The notes under the pieces: generated by a model
What the model was told of the DNA's origin: nothing
Databases searched by the model: none
Seen by the model: the letters and a program-made list of their open reading frames with translations, nothing else
Program-made: the position numbers and the translations under genes
Shown here: piece after piece, positions 16,637 through 23,750 of the stretch
Position numbering within the stretch: position 1 is the first letter of the stretch
Layout: every line of letters begins with the position of its first letter
IMG/VR virus record: IMGVR_UViG_3300046777_001769
Location: 1-52,973 of that record
DNA from: a virus
DNA length: 52,973 nucleotides
Strand: one strand, 5' to 3'

Positions 16637-16833
16637 TTCAGAACGTGACGATAATCAATGGATTTGATACACCAACCTGTTGCACATGTGATCTCTTCAA
16701 CTAGATCATCTTCATCATCTGCTTCCCAAATCATACCGATAGTTTCATCGGTAATGTTACTAAACTCATGCTCGGGAAAGTCATCATCTTCATCAAAATC
16801 AAACTCGATTGCAGTAACTTGGAAAAGCATCAT
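16633..16833 (-). CDS. Acidic small protein, paralogue of 15250-15462 (66 residues)
   Basis: Starts MMLFQVTAIEFDFDEDDDFP and ends TGWCIKSIDYRHVLK. Shared motifs with the 70-residue gene 1.3 kb downstream show tandem duplication; this copy lacks the repeat-derived N-terminal prefix. ATGA overlaps on both ends place it in a tight operon. Confidence 0.82.
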   Translation of the reverse strand: MMLFQVTAIEFDFDEDDDFPEHEFSNITDETIGMIWEADDEDDLVEEITCATGWCIKSIDYRHVLK

Positions 16834-16964
16834 TTGCAGTAGTTAAGGTTTACTTGGCAGAACTGATCTGCCTGTTGTTCTTGATACTCATTGGTCGTTG
16901 CGTGTGCAATCAAACCAAAGCGAAGACCGAGTGCTAGAGTAGCAATCAAAAAAGCAATTCGCAT
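16830..16964 (-). CDS. Small secreted or membrane-anchored peptide (44 residues)
   Basis: MRIAFLIATLALGLRFGLIA is a signal-peptide-like hydrophobic start, followed by a soluble tail with two Cys (DQFCQVNLNYC) that might form a disulfide outside the cytoplasm. Start and stop overlap the neighbouring genes (TGATG, ATGA). Function unknown. Confidence 0.78.
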   Translation of the reverse strand: MRIAFLIATLALGLRFGLIAHATTNEYQEQQADQFCQVNLNYCK

Positions 16965-17230
16965 CAAACTGCACCTGCCATAAAGTTGTATTCTTGCACC
17001 AGGTTAATGTTATCACCAGTGATCACATAATCCATTGCAAGACGCTCATCAATCTCGCGTTGTGCATCTTTTTTGGTCAGACACTTTTGAGAGATGGTAT
17101 CAATACCCTTCCAAGAAAGAACCTTGAGAGTATAGTTGGAACAATCCTCAATGGGATAGAAACCAACAATCATTGTACCATCTTTAGACTGGAGAGTAGG
17201 AAACTCGATCATGGTTTGTGAAGTGCTCAT
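16964..17230 (-). CDS. Hypothetical protein (88 residues)
   Basis: Repeat-led gene: MSTSQTMIEFPTLQSKDG, where Met7 is the likely ancestral start. A beta-rich N-half (TMIVGFYPIED, YTLKVLSWKG) is followed by a KKDAQREIDERLAMD helix. Function unknown. Confidence 0.8.
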   Translation of the reverse strand: MSTSQTMIEFPTLQSKDGTMIVGFYPIEDCSNYTLKVLSWKGIDTISQKCLTKKDAQREIDERLAMDYVITGDNINLVQEYNFMAGAV

Positions 17231-17264
17231 ACTACTAGGACACTTTGGAGGTGAGCTATTTTAA
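17230..17264 (-). repeat. Intercistronic repeat, copy 7
   Basis: Consensus copy ending in the ATG of the 88-residue gene; the 47-residue gene's TGA follows it by one base. Confidence 0.95.
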
Positions 17265-17408
17265 TCACTTGAAACTTACGTTGACACCAACAACTTTTGC
17301 CTTAGGATTTCGTGCCAATGCAGTTTCACGGGCATCTTGTGGGTTGGTTGCTTGTACTTCTTCCTTGAAGACTTTACCACCAACGTATAGATCAACAATG
17401 TACTTCAT
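17265..17408 (-). CDS. Small beta-alpha-beta protein (47 residues)
   Basis: MKYIVDLYVGGKVFKEEVQA then NPQDARETALARNPKAKVVG. The DAR-x-x-ALARNP-x-AKVVGVN phrase is a familiar cyanophage small-protein motif, but its role is not known to me. ATGA overlap with the upstream gene. Confidence 0.82.
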   Translation of the reverse strand: MKYIVDLYVGGKVFKEEVQATNPQDARETALARNPKAKVVGVNVSFK

Positions 17409-17599
17409 AGTGTTTGAAACGGTTGTGCTTCTTTGATGTTAGAATTGAAAAACTTTTGAAAGATAGAATCAATCACAGGATACCATTCCTCGTTTGCACT
17501 TGGGTATCCACATTCTCGTGCTTGATTGAGAAACTTAAGGATGCAAGTTTCCTCATTAGCAGTGAACTCAACTCGATTGAAAGTGTAACCGTCAGTCAT
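17405..17599 (-). CDS. Small hypothetical protein (64 residues)
   Basis: Starts MTDGYTFNRVEFTANEETCI, with a helical Cys-containing middle and an aromatic end (FQKFFNSNIKEAQPFQTL). Overlaps both neighbours by 4 bases. No function recognised. Confidence 0.78.
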   Translation of the reverse strand: MTDGYTFNRVEFTANEETCILKFLNQARECGYPSANEEWYPVIDSIFQKFFNSNIKEAQPFQTL

Positions 17600-17769
17600 A
17601 CATTTTCATCTCCCATATCAAAACAACACTGCTCATAACCTTCATCATACATTGCTTGGGCAAACTCAAGAATAAGAGAAGGAGTTACTTTCCAGTTTCT
17701 AATATCATCTTCATCACGAAGACAGAATTTGAACTTTTCGGCAAGTTGTAGGATTTGTTCTTCAGTCAT
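17596..17769 (-). CDS. Small acidic helical protein (57 residues)
   Basis: Reads MTEEQILQLAEKFKFCLRDE, then a W-containing strand and a helix ending in EGYEQCCFDMGDENV. Two adjacent Cys near the end could bind metal, but there is no full motif. Confidence 0.78.
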   Translation of the reverse strand: MTEEQILQLAEKFKFCLRDEDDIRNWKVTPSLILEFAQAMYDEGYEQCCFDMGDENV

Positions 17770-17771
17770 AA

Positions 17772-17939
17772 TCAAACAGGGGTAACTTCAACAGAACGGA
17801 TAAGATTTGTGCGATCTTGTGCTAGATAATCATCAGCGATTTTACCACAAGATGAACGAGATTGGATGATCTTTTCTTCATACAGGTTCTCATCTTCATC
17901 AGGAACCCAATACTCAATCAGAAGGCGATAGTTTTTCAT
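17772..17939 (-). CDS. Small hypothetical protein (55 residues)
   Basis: MKNYRLLIEYWVPDEDENLY followed by a helix with SRSSCGKIADDYLAQDR and a short strand. The beta-alpha-beta pattern and size match other proteins here. TGATG overlap with the upstream stop. Confidence 0.78.
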   Translation of the reverse strand: MKNYRLLIEYWVPDEDENLYEEKIIQSRSSCGKIADDYLAQDRTNLIRSVEVTPV

Positions 17940-18187
17940 CAGTAGTGTGCCTCAGAGGTGTCAAGAACTTCGCTGTACTTAGCGATACCATCATAGCAAC
18001 GCTTTGCCATTTCAGAATCACCTTCAGCAACGTAACCTTTCAGAAACTCAAAGCAGTATTTGATACGCTGCTCAGGAGTAACTTTAGCGAGTTGTTGTTG
18101 CTTACGCTCATAAGCGGCGTTGTAGGCAAACATTTCACGATCTTCGAGGGAGATGTTGTGAAACTTGCGGTCGGTAGTGTTGGTCAT
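17939..18187 (-). CDS. Helical hypothetical protein (82 residues)
   Basis: The repeat ATG gives MTNTTDRKFHNISLEDREMF; the rest is a series of helices (YNAAYERKQQQLAKV, EQRIKYCFEFLKGYV) of a helical-repeat type. Function unknown. It leads a chain of four overlapping genes. Confidence 0.8.
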   Translation of the reverse strand: MTNTTDRKFHNISLEDREMFAYNAAYERKQQQLAKVTPEQRIKYCFEFLKGYVAEGDSEMAKRCYDGIAKYSEVLDTSEAHY

Positions 18188-18221
18188 ACTACTAGGACAC
18201 TTTGGAGGTGAGCTATTTTAA
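18187..18221 (-). repeat. Intercistronic repeat, copy 8
   Basis: Consensus copy ending in the ATG of the 82-residue gene. Confidence 0.95.
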
Positions 18222-18228
18222 TTGCCCG

Positions 18229-18483
18229 TTACCACGTTCCTCTTTGGACGTGAATGTTGCGGATTTCGTTGTAAATAAACTGTTTTAGTTTGTTGTCGTC
18301 AGTATTATCAAAAGCATAATAAAGACGATTGAGGTACTCATCTTGTGTGGCACCTATGTTACCATCACCACCAATCTCATTGAGTGAAGAACCTGCGACA
18401 ACTTTTGATTTGCCAAAGTTACCAGACACACGCCCAGTTGTTCTCAGTTTGGGTTTGATCTTGGAGAGATTTGAGCTAGTCAT
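18229..18483 (-). CDS. Hypothetical protein with basic disordered start (84 residues)
   Basis: MTSSNLSKIKPKLRTTGRVS is Ser/Lys/Arg-rich and probably disordered; the C-terminal half (DEYLNRLYYAFDNTDDNKLK) is helical. ATGA overlap with the gene upstream. Function unknown. Confidence 0.78.
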   Translation of the reverse strand: MTSSNLSKIKPKLRTTGRVSGNFGKSKVVAGSSLNEIGGDGNIGATQDEYLNRLYYAFDNTDDNKLKQFIYNEIRNIHVQRGTW

Positions 18484-18740
18484 CGTGCTACAATGTCAAG
18501 AGTTTCCAACAGCATCATCGAAAGTTCCATCTGGTTCTCATCATCAACCACGGGAATGTTTGTCTCTACAAACTCACTAATCAGTTGAGCAAAAAGTTCA
18601 GTTGTGCGCTCATCTGTGAATAGAGCAGTGGCAAGTTCATTCTTGAACCCATCACGCAGAAGTTTGAGCGACTTTGTGACAGTCATTTCTTTGATTTGTT
18701 CATCGTAAGTCATTTCAGTGTCGTACATTGTGTTACTCAT
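18480..18740 (-). CDS. Helical hypothetical protein (86 residues)
   Basis: I start it at the ATG of MSNTMYDTEMTYDEQIKEMT because this ATG overlaps the upstream stop as ATGA; a frame from 18773 would add 11 residues that only read through the upstream gene. The protein is helical and acidic, with MMLLETLDIVAR at the end. Confidence 0.8.
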   Translation of the reverse strand: MSNTMYDTEMTYDEQIKEMTVTKSLKLLRDGFKNELATALFTDERTTELFAQLISEFVETNIPVVDDENQMELSMMLLETLDIVAR

Positions 18741-19168
18741 TTTGCGTACATATATCCGGATGCCCAATCGCAATTCTCCAAAACATATTCACGATCTTTA
18801 ATCAATCGCAAATCGTAGCGAACTCCTTTGGCAGGAGATTTCCAACTGGAACTCTTATACATCTCACCAGTATTCTTGTCGATGAAGCAGTGTACTGACC
18901 TGCTACCACCACCATCAATCATCACAACTTTGTGATACTTTTTACCAGTCTCAATGGTATAATCAATGTCCGTTTTACCAGACTTGAGTTCATCAATCTT
19001 GAGAAGATGATGCTCTACACTTTCACCAAGTTCAACAGAACGCTGATGACCACGAATAGCATACTGACGATAGTTGTCTTTCAGTGCTTCAATCAGCATG
19101 TGAGTGTACTTGAGTACATTCTCTGCAATAGTTTGTTTTGCTTGTGCTTGCATTGTAGTTGTGCTCAT
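18737..19168 (-). CDS. Hypothetical protein (143 residues)
   Basis: Repeat-led start MSTTTMQAQAKQTIAENVLK (Met6 also possible). Residues 1-60 are helical; from about residue 75 a beta domain follows with KYHKVVMIDGGGSRSVHCFI and TGEMYKSSSWKSPAKG, which looks like a small domain carried by several phage accessory proteins. Function unknown. Confidence 0.8.
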   Translation of the reverse strand: MSTTTMQAQAKQTIAENVLKYTHMLIEALKDNYRQYAIRGHQRSVELGESVEHHLLKIDELKSGKTDIDYTIETGKKYHKVVMIDGGGSRSVHCFIDKNTGEMYKSSSWKSPAKGVRYDLRLIKDREYVLENCDWASGYMYAK

Positions 19169-19202
19169 ACTACTAGGACACTTTGGAGGTGAGCTATTTT
19201 AA
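19168..19202 (-). repeat. Intercistronic repeat, copy 9
   Basis: Consensus copy ending in the ATG of the 143-residue gene, one base from the stop of the ligase-like gene. Confidence 0.95.
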
Positions 19203-20123
19203 TCATCCCCAACTCTTTGCCATCGTGAAGTTGGCATGAGAGAATGTCTCACGATCCACTACCTTGAACGATCCAAACTTGTTGTGGATGACATAACCTT
19301 CGTGGAAGGAATCAATACCATTGATAGAACATTCAATGTCGTCAAGTTCGTGAATGAACAGGAACAAATCATCCTTGATAGACTTCACCAACTTCCACAA
19401 ACGGATCAAGTTCTTATCACAATCACATTTTTCTGCAATTTCATCTTCATCAATGACCCTTTGCTCCCTGATGCAGGCATTTAACTCTTTTTTGATTTGT
19501 GATGCCTTGCGATCAGACACAAACTCACATAGGGTGCTCATTTGCTTGGCAAACTTACACACATCTTCCAAATCTTCACGATAAGGGTTCAGAGACACCT
19601 CAGGTTGCACAAACAGAACAGTCTTAGTGCTCACAAACTTGCTAGTGATAGGATGTGCTACCATCTCAGGCAGTTTGTCACCAGTGTAGTAAGTATGAGG
19701 GCAAATGATAATCTCCTGCCGCACAATCTCAGGGAACTTGTAGGTAATCGTATTGGGCATAAATGTATCCAACCCTTTACCAAAACCAATCCAATCACCC
19801 TGATACACTTTCTTAGTGCGAGGCAGAAACTCCAGGCAATAGATAAGGATTTGTGCTACGCGAGGTTGACCACCAAAATGCTCAAATACATCATCCTCAT
19901 TATAGCAAAGGCGAATCTTTTGCTTGTTAAATGCTGCTTTGGTGCAAACAAAAAACTTACCATTCTCAGGATTAGTGCCCCACACAACAGCAGGAGCACC
20001 ATCCATCTTTACGCTGATAAAACTATCAACTTCAGAGAACCAATCAAGAACAGAAAGATCACCATTCAAGATACAATCTTCGGGGTGTTCAATGTGTTTG
20101 TTTTGCATTGGTTTCTTACTCAT
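19203..20123 (-). CDS. Nucleotidyltransferase/ligase-like protein (306 residues)
   Basis: Contains an adenylation-type motif I (K39-M-D-G within VKMDGAPAVVWG), a motif IV-like EGYVI (residues 275-279) and a basic strand FKVVDR (286-291) in the position of motif V. These are the landmarks of the covalent nucleotidyltransferase superfamily of DNA/RNA ligases and capping enzymes. It lacks an evident OB domain and may be an RNA end-joining or nucleotidyl-transfer enzyme for host or phage RNA. Substrate unknown. Flanked by repeat copies 9 and 10, so it is an independent cassette. Confidence 0.7.
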   Translation of the reverse strand: MSKKPMQNKHIEHPEDCILNGDLSVLDWFSEVDSFISVKMDGAPAVVWGTNPENGKFFVCTKAAFNKQKIRLCYNEDDVFEHFGGQPRVAQILIYCLEFLPRTKKVYQGDWIGFGKGLDTFMPNTITYKFPEIVRQEIIICPHTYYTGDKLPEMVAHPITSKFVSTKTVLFVQPEVSLNPYREDLEDVCKFAKQMSTLCEFVSDRKASQIKKELNACIREQRVIDEDEIAEKCDCDKNLIRLWKLVKSIKDDLFLFIHELDDIECSINGIDSFHEGYVIHNKFGSFKVVDRETFSHANFTMAKSWG

Positions 20124-20157
20124 ACTACTAGGACAGTTTGGAGGTGAGCTATTTTAT
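20123..20157 (-). repeat. Intercistronic repeat, copy 10
   Basis: GGACAG replaces GGACAC and the tail ends TTTTAT; otherwise consensus. It ends in the ATG of the ligase-like gene. Confidence 0.93.
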
Positions 20158-20161
20158 TAGA

Positions 20162-20407
20162 TCAAACTTCTGCCAGTTTGATGAGGCGATTGCGAATGTC
20201 AAACAATTCCATTTCATCCAAATCTGCAGCATCTAAATCTACAGGTGCAAACTCCTCTAGATTTACACTACCATCAGAATAGATGGGGGCATAGTACAAC
20301 TCATCGCCATCTTCTTGTGACAGAGTGTAGACACAACCGTGATTGGTGGAAGTAACAAAAATCATTGGAGTTTCACGAACAAAAGTACAATAAAGGAGCA
20401 CAAGCAT
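20162..20407 (-). CDS. Small acidic protein (81 residues; shorter start possible)
   Basis: The longest frame begins MLVLLYCTFVRETP, with AGGAG 11 bases upstream; an internal start at 20365 (MIFVTSTNHGC) would remove the hydrophobic lead and give 67 residues. The core ELYYAPIYSDGSVNLEEF and DLDEMELFDIRNRLIKL is acidic and matches a style common in cyanophage small proteins. Function unknown. Confidence 0.78.
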   Translation of the reverse strand: MLVLLYCTFVRETPMIFVTSTNHGCVYTLSQEDGDELYYAPIYSDGSVNLEEFAPVDLDAADLDEMELFDIRNRLIKLAEV

Positions 20408-20434
20408 AAAAGCAAGTGCTCCTGTGGCAGTTTA

Positions 20435-20704
20435 TCAAGCGGAACGACGCTTGCGAGTTTTGGTAACAGTAGCAGGTACAACTTGAGGTTGATCCACTAC
20501 AACAGCAGGAGAAAGTTGTGCTTTACTGAACTCAATCAGCATGTCAACAAACTTCAGAAACTGAAGAGTTGCAGAGCGAACTTTCTCACTTCCATTGTTC
20601 TCATTGAAGGAACGAATGAAGAATTGAGATACACCGACAACAACAGCAGCGATAGTAGCAATGTTGCGGACGAGAGTATCAACGAACTTCCAGTAAAAAG
20701 TCAT
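20435..20704 (-). CDS. Membrane-associated small protein (89 residues)
   Basis: MTFYWKFVDTLVRNIATIAA begins a probable membrane helix (IATIAAVVVGVSQFFI, residues 15-30); the C-terminus is disordered and very basic (VTKTRKRRSA). The layout suggests a membrane-anchored protein with a nucleic-acid-binding tail. It follows repeat copy 11 by 37 bases. Confidence 0.78.
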   Translation of the reverse strand: MTFYWKFVDTLVRNIATIAAVVVGVSQFFIRSFNENNGSEKVRSATLQFLKFVDMLIEFSKAQLSPAVVVDQPQVVPATVTKTRKRRSA

Positions 20705-20741
20705 GGTTTAGGTTAGAAACTTCTGTGAGGTGCGACCCTCA

Positions 20742-20776
20742 CACTACTAGGACACTTTGGAGGTGAGCTATTTTAA
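20742..20776 (-). repeat. Intercistronic repeat, copy 11
   Basis: First base C instead of T (CACTACTAGG), which removes the repeat ATG (the triplet reads GTG). It contains the TAA of the methylase gene. Confidence 0.93.
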
Positions 20777-21579
20777 TTTGTCTCGTAGTTTGTAATGTAA
20801 AGATGCTTCACTTTTGCTCCACTGTGATCCTTATCCTTACCAAATCGTTGGGCATAAGCAAAGTCCTTTTCAATAATGTTAAAGTCTTTGTAACTCTCAC
20901 GATAAAACTCATGGTCAGAATGAATAATCATCCATTTTGCTTTTGTTGCTTTCAGGCAACCTAAAAGGTCTTCATGTAGACTTGAACCACCATCGCCCTG
21001 AGTGTAACCAAGTCGCTCAAGATAGGGTGGATCAATGAACACAAAGTCATCTGCATTGATTTCACCAAACAGATCCACAAATGACCCGTATCTGAATACA
21101 CATCTCTTACTCAAGAAATTGTGATGATCAGGAGACAAATTACAAGAAAATCGTTTATAGTGACCAAAGGGCACATTAAACTCACCTTTGGCATTGTATC
21201 TTTCCATTCCCGAAAAGCACAACTGTCGCACAATAATGTATGATAATGCTCTCTGAAGTGGATCTACACAATCCCACGGTTGATTGATTGCCTCTCGTGC
21301 AGCATAAAACTCCTTCTCAAGATCATCATGCTCCAGTCCTTTGATACAGTCAACCTTCACCTGCAGTTGAGGATAAAGTTCCTCATTTGCAACCACAGAG
21401 TATAAGTTAATGACATCGCGGTTGATGTCACTCATCAGAGCAGGATAACCCAGCCCAAATGATACTGCAGCACCTCCACAGAAAGGTTCTACAACCCTTG
21501 AAAACTGTGAAGGTGCTAGTTGTTTGATGAGTGGCAATTCTTTACTCTTGCCACCCTGGTATTTTACGATTGGTTTCAT
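20773..21579 (-). CDS. DNA adenine N6-methyltransferase (D12/Dam class)
   Basis: 268 residues, the size of Dam-type enzymes. Motifs in order: YQGGKS (residues 7-12) and VEPFCGGAAVSFGL (30-43) for S-adenosylmethionine binding, then the catalytic IDPPYLERLGY with D183-P-P-Y186. It transfers a methyl group to adenine N6 in a short duplex site. Dam-like enzymes often target GATC, but the specificity here is not visible. It is transcribed just after a PD-(D/E)XK-like nuclease gene with a 31-base gap, which resembles a restriction-modification pair, and it may also shield phage DNA. Confidence 0.92.
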   Translation of the reverse strand: MKPIVKYQGGKSKELPLIKQLAPSQFSRVVEPFCGGAAVSFGLGYPALMSDINRDVINLYSVVANEELYPQLQVKVDCIKGLEHDDLEKEFYAAREAINQPWDCVDPLQRALSYIIVRQLCFSGMERYNAKGEFNVPFGHYKRFSCNLSPDHHNFLSKRCVFRYGSFVDLFGEINADDFVFIDPPYLERLGYTQGDGGSSLHEDLLGCLKATKAKWMIIHSDHEFYRESYKDFNIIEKDFAYAQRFGKDKDHSGAKVKHLYITNYETN

Positions 21580-21610
21580 AGGTTACTCAATCTTTCTTTT
21601 AATTATAGCA

Positions 21611-22171
21611 TCAAAGACCCATTTCTTCAAGGATAGGAGCAACAACTTCACGGAGGAAGGTAAAGTATTCTTCGGAAGTGAAAGGTGCTTGAATGGTCTC
21701 AATCATCCAATTTACACCATAAACTTCCACACCCTTGTTGTTATACTTGGTTTTTTCTTTCTTGCTAACTTCTGCAACAACGGGGACAAAATACCCCGAC
21801 TTTACATCAACACCAAGAACACTGGTAATGTCCTTGATCTTCTCGTTAGATGCACGAACTTTCTCACTATCAAAGTTGAGATTGCACTTGCTTTCGAGAT
21901 ACCAAGTCTCATCAATTCGGAACAGATGATCAATTTGACGAGTGCGACCATTCACATCAATCAGATTGCTTTCTTCAATGAGGTTTTGTGCCACCAGACT
22001 GTCACTAATAACAGTATTCCAGAATTGCTCAATTCGCTCACCGAAAGCAATCAAAATAGACTGCGGAGAAACACGATCATCAAGACCAAGTGCCTGAAGA
22101 ATGTAAGATTCAGTCTTCTTAGGTTTGATAGAAAGAACCAACGGAAGCAGGTTGTCTTCTAGGTAGGTCAT
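21611..22171 (-). CDS. Putative PD-(D/E)XK nuclease (restriction-endonuclease-like)
   Basis: 186 residues. RTRQIDHLF followed by TWYLESKCNL gives D81, then E93-S94-K95, the spacing of a PD-(D/E)XK active site with the lysine on the second strand; E45 or E48 could be the helper acidic residue. I do not recognise a specific family, so the assignment rests on this motif and on the adjacent adenine methylase. The pair may be a phage-borne restriction-modification unit; alternatively the nuclease could degrade host DNA. Starts downstream of the degenerate repeat copy 12. Confidence 0.55.
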   Translation of the reverse strand: MTYLEDNLLPLVLSIKPKKTESYILQALGLDDRVSPQSILIAFGERIEQFWNTVISDSLVAQNLIEESNLIDVNGRTRQIDHLFRIDETWYLESKCNLNFDSEKVRASNEKIKDITSVLGVDVKSGYFVPVVAEVSKKEKTKYNNKGVEVYGVNWMIETIQAPFTSEEYFTFLREVVAPILEEMGL

Positions 22172-22185
22172 TTGTTGGATGCTTA

Positions 22186-22220
22186 TACTATGAGTACAGT
22201 TTGGAGGTGATCTATTTTAA
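22186..22220 (-). repeat. Intercistronic repeat, copy 12 (degenerate)
   Basis: The left third has drifted (TACTATGAGTACAGTTTGG) but GGAGGTGA and TCTATTTTAA remain. It separates the nuclease gene from the 59-residue gene. Confidence 0.85.
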
Positions 22221-22396
22221 TTCACAGGAAGTTTTGCCATTGACTTACCTTTTTTGTGATCGGTGATATATTTTCTTGCTGAACTTTCAGTCCTACAAAG
22301 TTTATCAAGTTGTTGACCATTGTGAATGATGAGATACTGATTTCCATAAGGAATGGCAGCATAAGTATCCTTGAACATCGTAAATGCTTCTTTCAT
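22217..22396 (-). CDS. Small conserved hypothetical protein (59 residues)
   Basis: Core TYAAIPYGNQYLIIHNGQQL with a KYITDHKKGKSM tail is a small beta-sheet domain seen in several short phage proteins. I prefer the start MKEAFTMFKDTY (22396); a frame from 22456 would add 20 residues but starts right after a terminator with no ribosome site. Function unknown. Confidence 0.7.
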   Translation of the reverse strand: MKEAFTMFKDTYAAIPYGNQYLIIHNGQQLDKLCRTESSARKYITDHKKGKSMAKLPVN

Positions 22397-22465
22397 TATA
22401 CTTTCAAAAAAATAGTGGTTTTGATTGCAGCGGATGACCCATAGGGTCTGTGACATAGAATTGCA

Positions 22466-22488
22466 GAAAAATCGGGGTTTTGACCCCT
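22466..22488 (-). terminator. Rho-independent terminator after the SF2 helicase
   Basis: Minus strand GGGGT-CAAA-ACCCC followed by GATTTTT, 17 bases after the helicase stop. Short stem but with a clean T-run. Confidence 0.7.
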
Positions 22489-22504
22489 ATCCCTGGTGGG
22501 GGCG

Positions 22505-23749
22505 TCACCGCCGCACCACACTGATAGCGGGTTCGCCCTTCTGGAAGATCGTATCAACCACAGACTGCACAGCGCGTGCGGTGCTGATACCAACCTTGCT
22601 GTAGACTGGGATGCAAACCAGACCGAACGATTTGGTATACTGACCCAGGTTGCCAGGTTGGATACTGCCATCGCGCAGACCTTTGGCATCATCGTGATGC
22701 AAACGGATGCAACGTCCGATCGTCTGACTGATGCCAATGAAGTCCATGTTACGCAGGAAAAGAACTGCTTCCAGACCGCTCACATTGATACCTTCAGCGA
22801 GGATACTGTGGTGTAGAACAACGAATTTCTTATCGTTATCCTTACCCCAGGCAGATAGGGTGTCGAAGAATACTTCACGGTTCACTTTCTTGCCATCAAT
22901 CACAGCACCAGTCTTGGCAGTAATATACATCCAAGAGTAACCACGTTGCTCTAGTTCAAAGCAGAAATCAGTTTCAGACACAAGAGACACGATTTGCTTG
23001 GTTGCCTTAGCACAAATCAGAATCTTACCGACCTTGTTGTCATCAATGGTTTCCAGCAGGTTAGCAGCATCGCGGTCGAAGTTAGTCTGCTTACCTTGTA
23101 CCATTTCCAGTTGCTTGACGATCACTTTAGGAGGAACAATGTACCCACCTTCGACTAACTCAGGAGCTGGGACTTTGCAGATTACCTGACCATAAACAGC
23201 AGCATCATTCATCCCAGGTTTGCCAGTAGCGAGGGAATGTTTGGGAGTTGCAGTAAAGAAGTAGCAGCGACGTGCGTTAGCAGCAAAGTGCTCAGTTGCA
23301 GGGAAAAAGTGACGCTGAACACTGTTATGTGCCTCATCAAAGTAGATCGTATCCACATCAATTCCTGCCACTTGAAGACGCGACAGAGAGTTGTAAGTGG
23401 TTACAATCAAGCGATGATTGTCAGCATTGGCATCAACCCAGCGACGAATCTCATAGGGACGAGTAGAAGACTCGTGATGCGTCTCTCCCGAGTGGATATG
23501 GAAAACCTTTGCGTTGGTAATAAACTCCAGGAACTCAGAAGACAGTTGCTCAGCGAGCAAGATGCGGGGAGCAACAACAACAATGGTCTGCGGAGTTTCA
23601 GACTGCAACTCACGCAGAGCATCTGAAATCATAGTCAAAGTTTTTCCCGCTCCAGTTGGTTTAATCAACTGTCCTTTATTATGCTTCGCCATAGCATCAA
23701 GACCACGTTGCTGATGTGGGCGAAGTTGGATTTGCATTGGAATCATCAT
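22505..23749 (-). CDS. Superfamily 2 DNA/RNA helicase (DEAH, ResIII/UvsW-like)
   Basis: 414 residues with the full motif series: Q-like RPHQQRGLDAM, Walker A PTGAGKT (31-37), DEAH (138-141), motif III TATP (166-169) and motif VI QTIGRCIR near 348. Such enzymes unwind or translocate on duplex DNA; in T4 the related UvsW acts at recombination and replication forks. The type III restriction Res subunit has the same core, and a D12 methylase and a PD-(D/E)XK-like nuclease lie just downstream, so a defence role is possible. The ATG is at the edge of repeat copy 13. Confidence 0.88.
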   Translation of the reverse strand: MMIPMQIQLRPHQQRGLDAMAKHNKGQLIKPTGAGKTLTMISDALRELQSETPQTIVVVAPRILLAEQLSSEFLEFITNAKVFHIHSGETHHESSTRPYEIRRWVDANADNHRLIVTTYNSLSRLQVAGIDVDTIYFDEAHNSVQRHFFPATEHFAANARRCYFFTATPKHSLATGKPGMNDAAVYGQVICKVPAPELVEGGYIVPPKVIVKQLEMVQGKQTNFDRDAANLLETIDDNKVGKILICAKATKQIVSLVSETDFCFELEQRGYSWMYITAKTGAVIDGKKVNREVFFDTLSAWGKDNDKKFVVLHHSILAEGINVSGLEAVLFLRNMDFIGISQTIGRCIRLHHDDAKGLRDGSIQPGNLGQYTKSFGLVCIPVYSKVGISTARAVQSVVDTIFQKGEPAISVVRR

Positions 23750-23750
23750 C

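Noticed and set aside
16200-20147. Plus-strand ORFs whose proteins end in HTTRTLWR (near 16388, 18211, 19192, 20147)
   Set aside because: The common ending is only the reverse-strand translation of the intercistronic repeat. Each ORF is antisense to a better-supported gene.
22397-22456. 20-residue N-terminal extension of the 59-residue gene
   Set aside because: It would start directly after a terminator with no ribosome site; the core domain begins at the second Met region.
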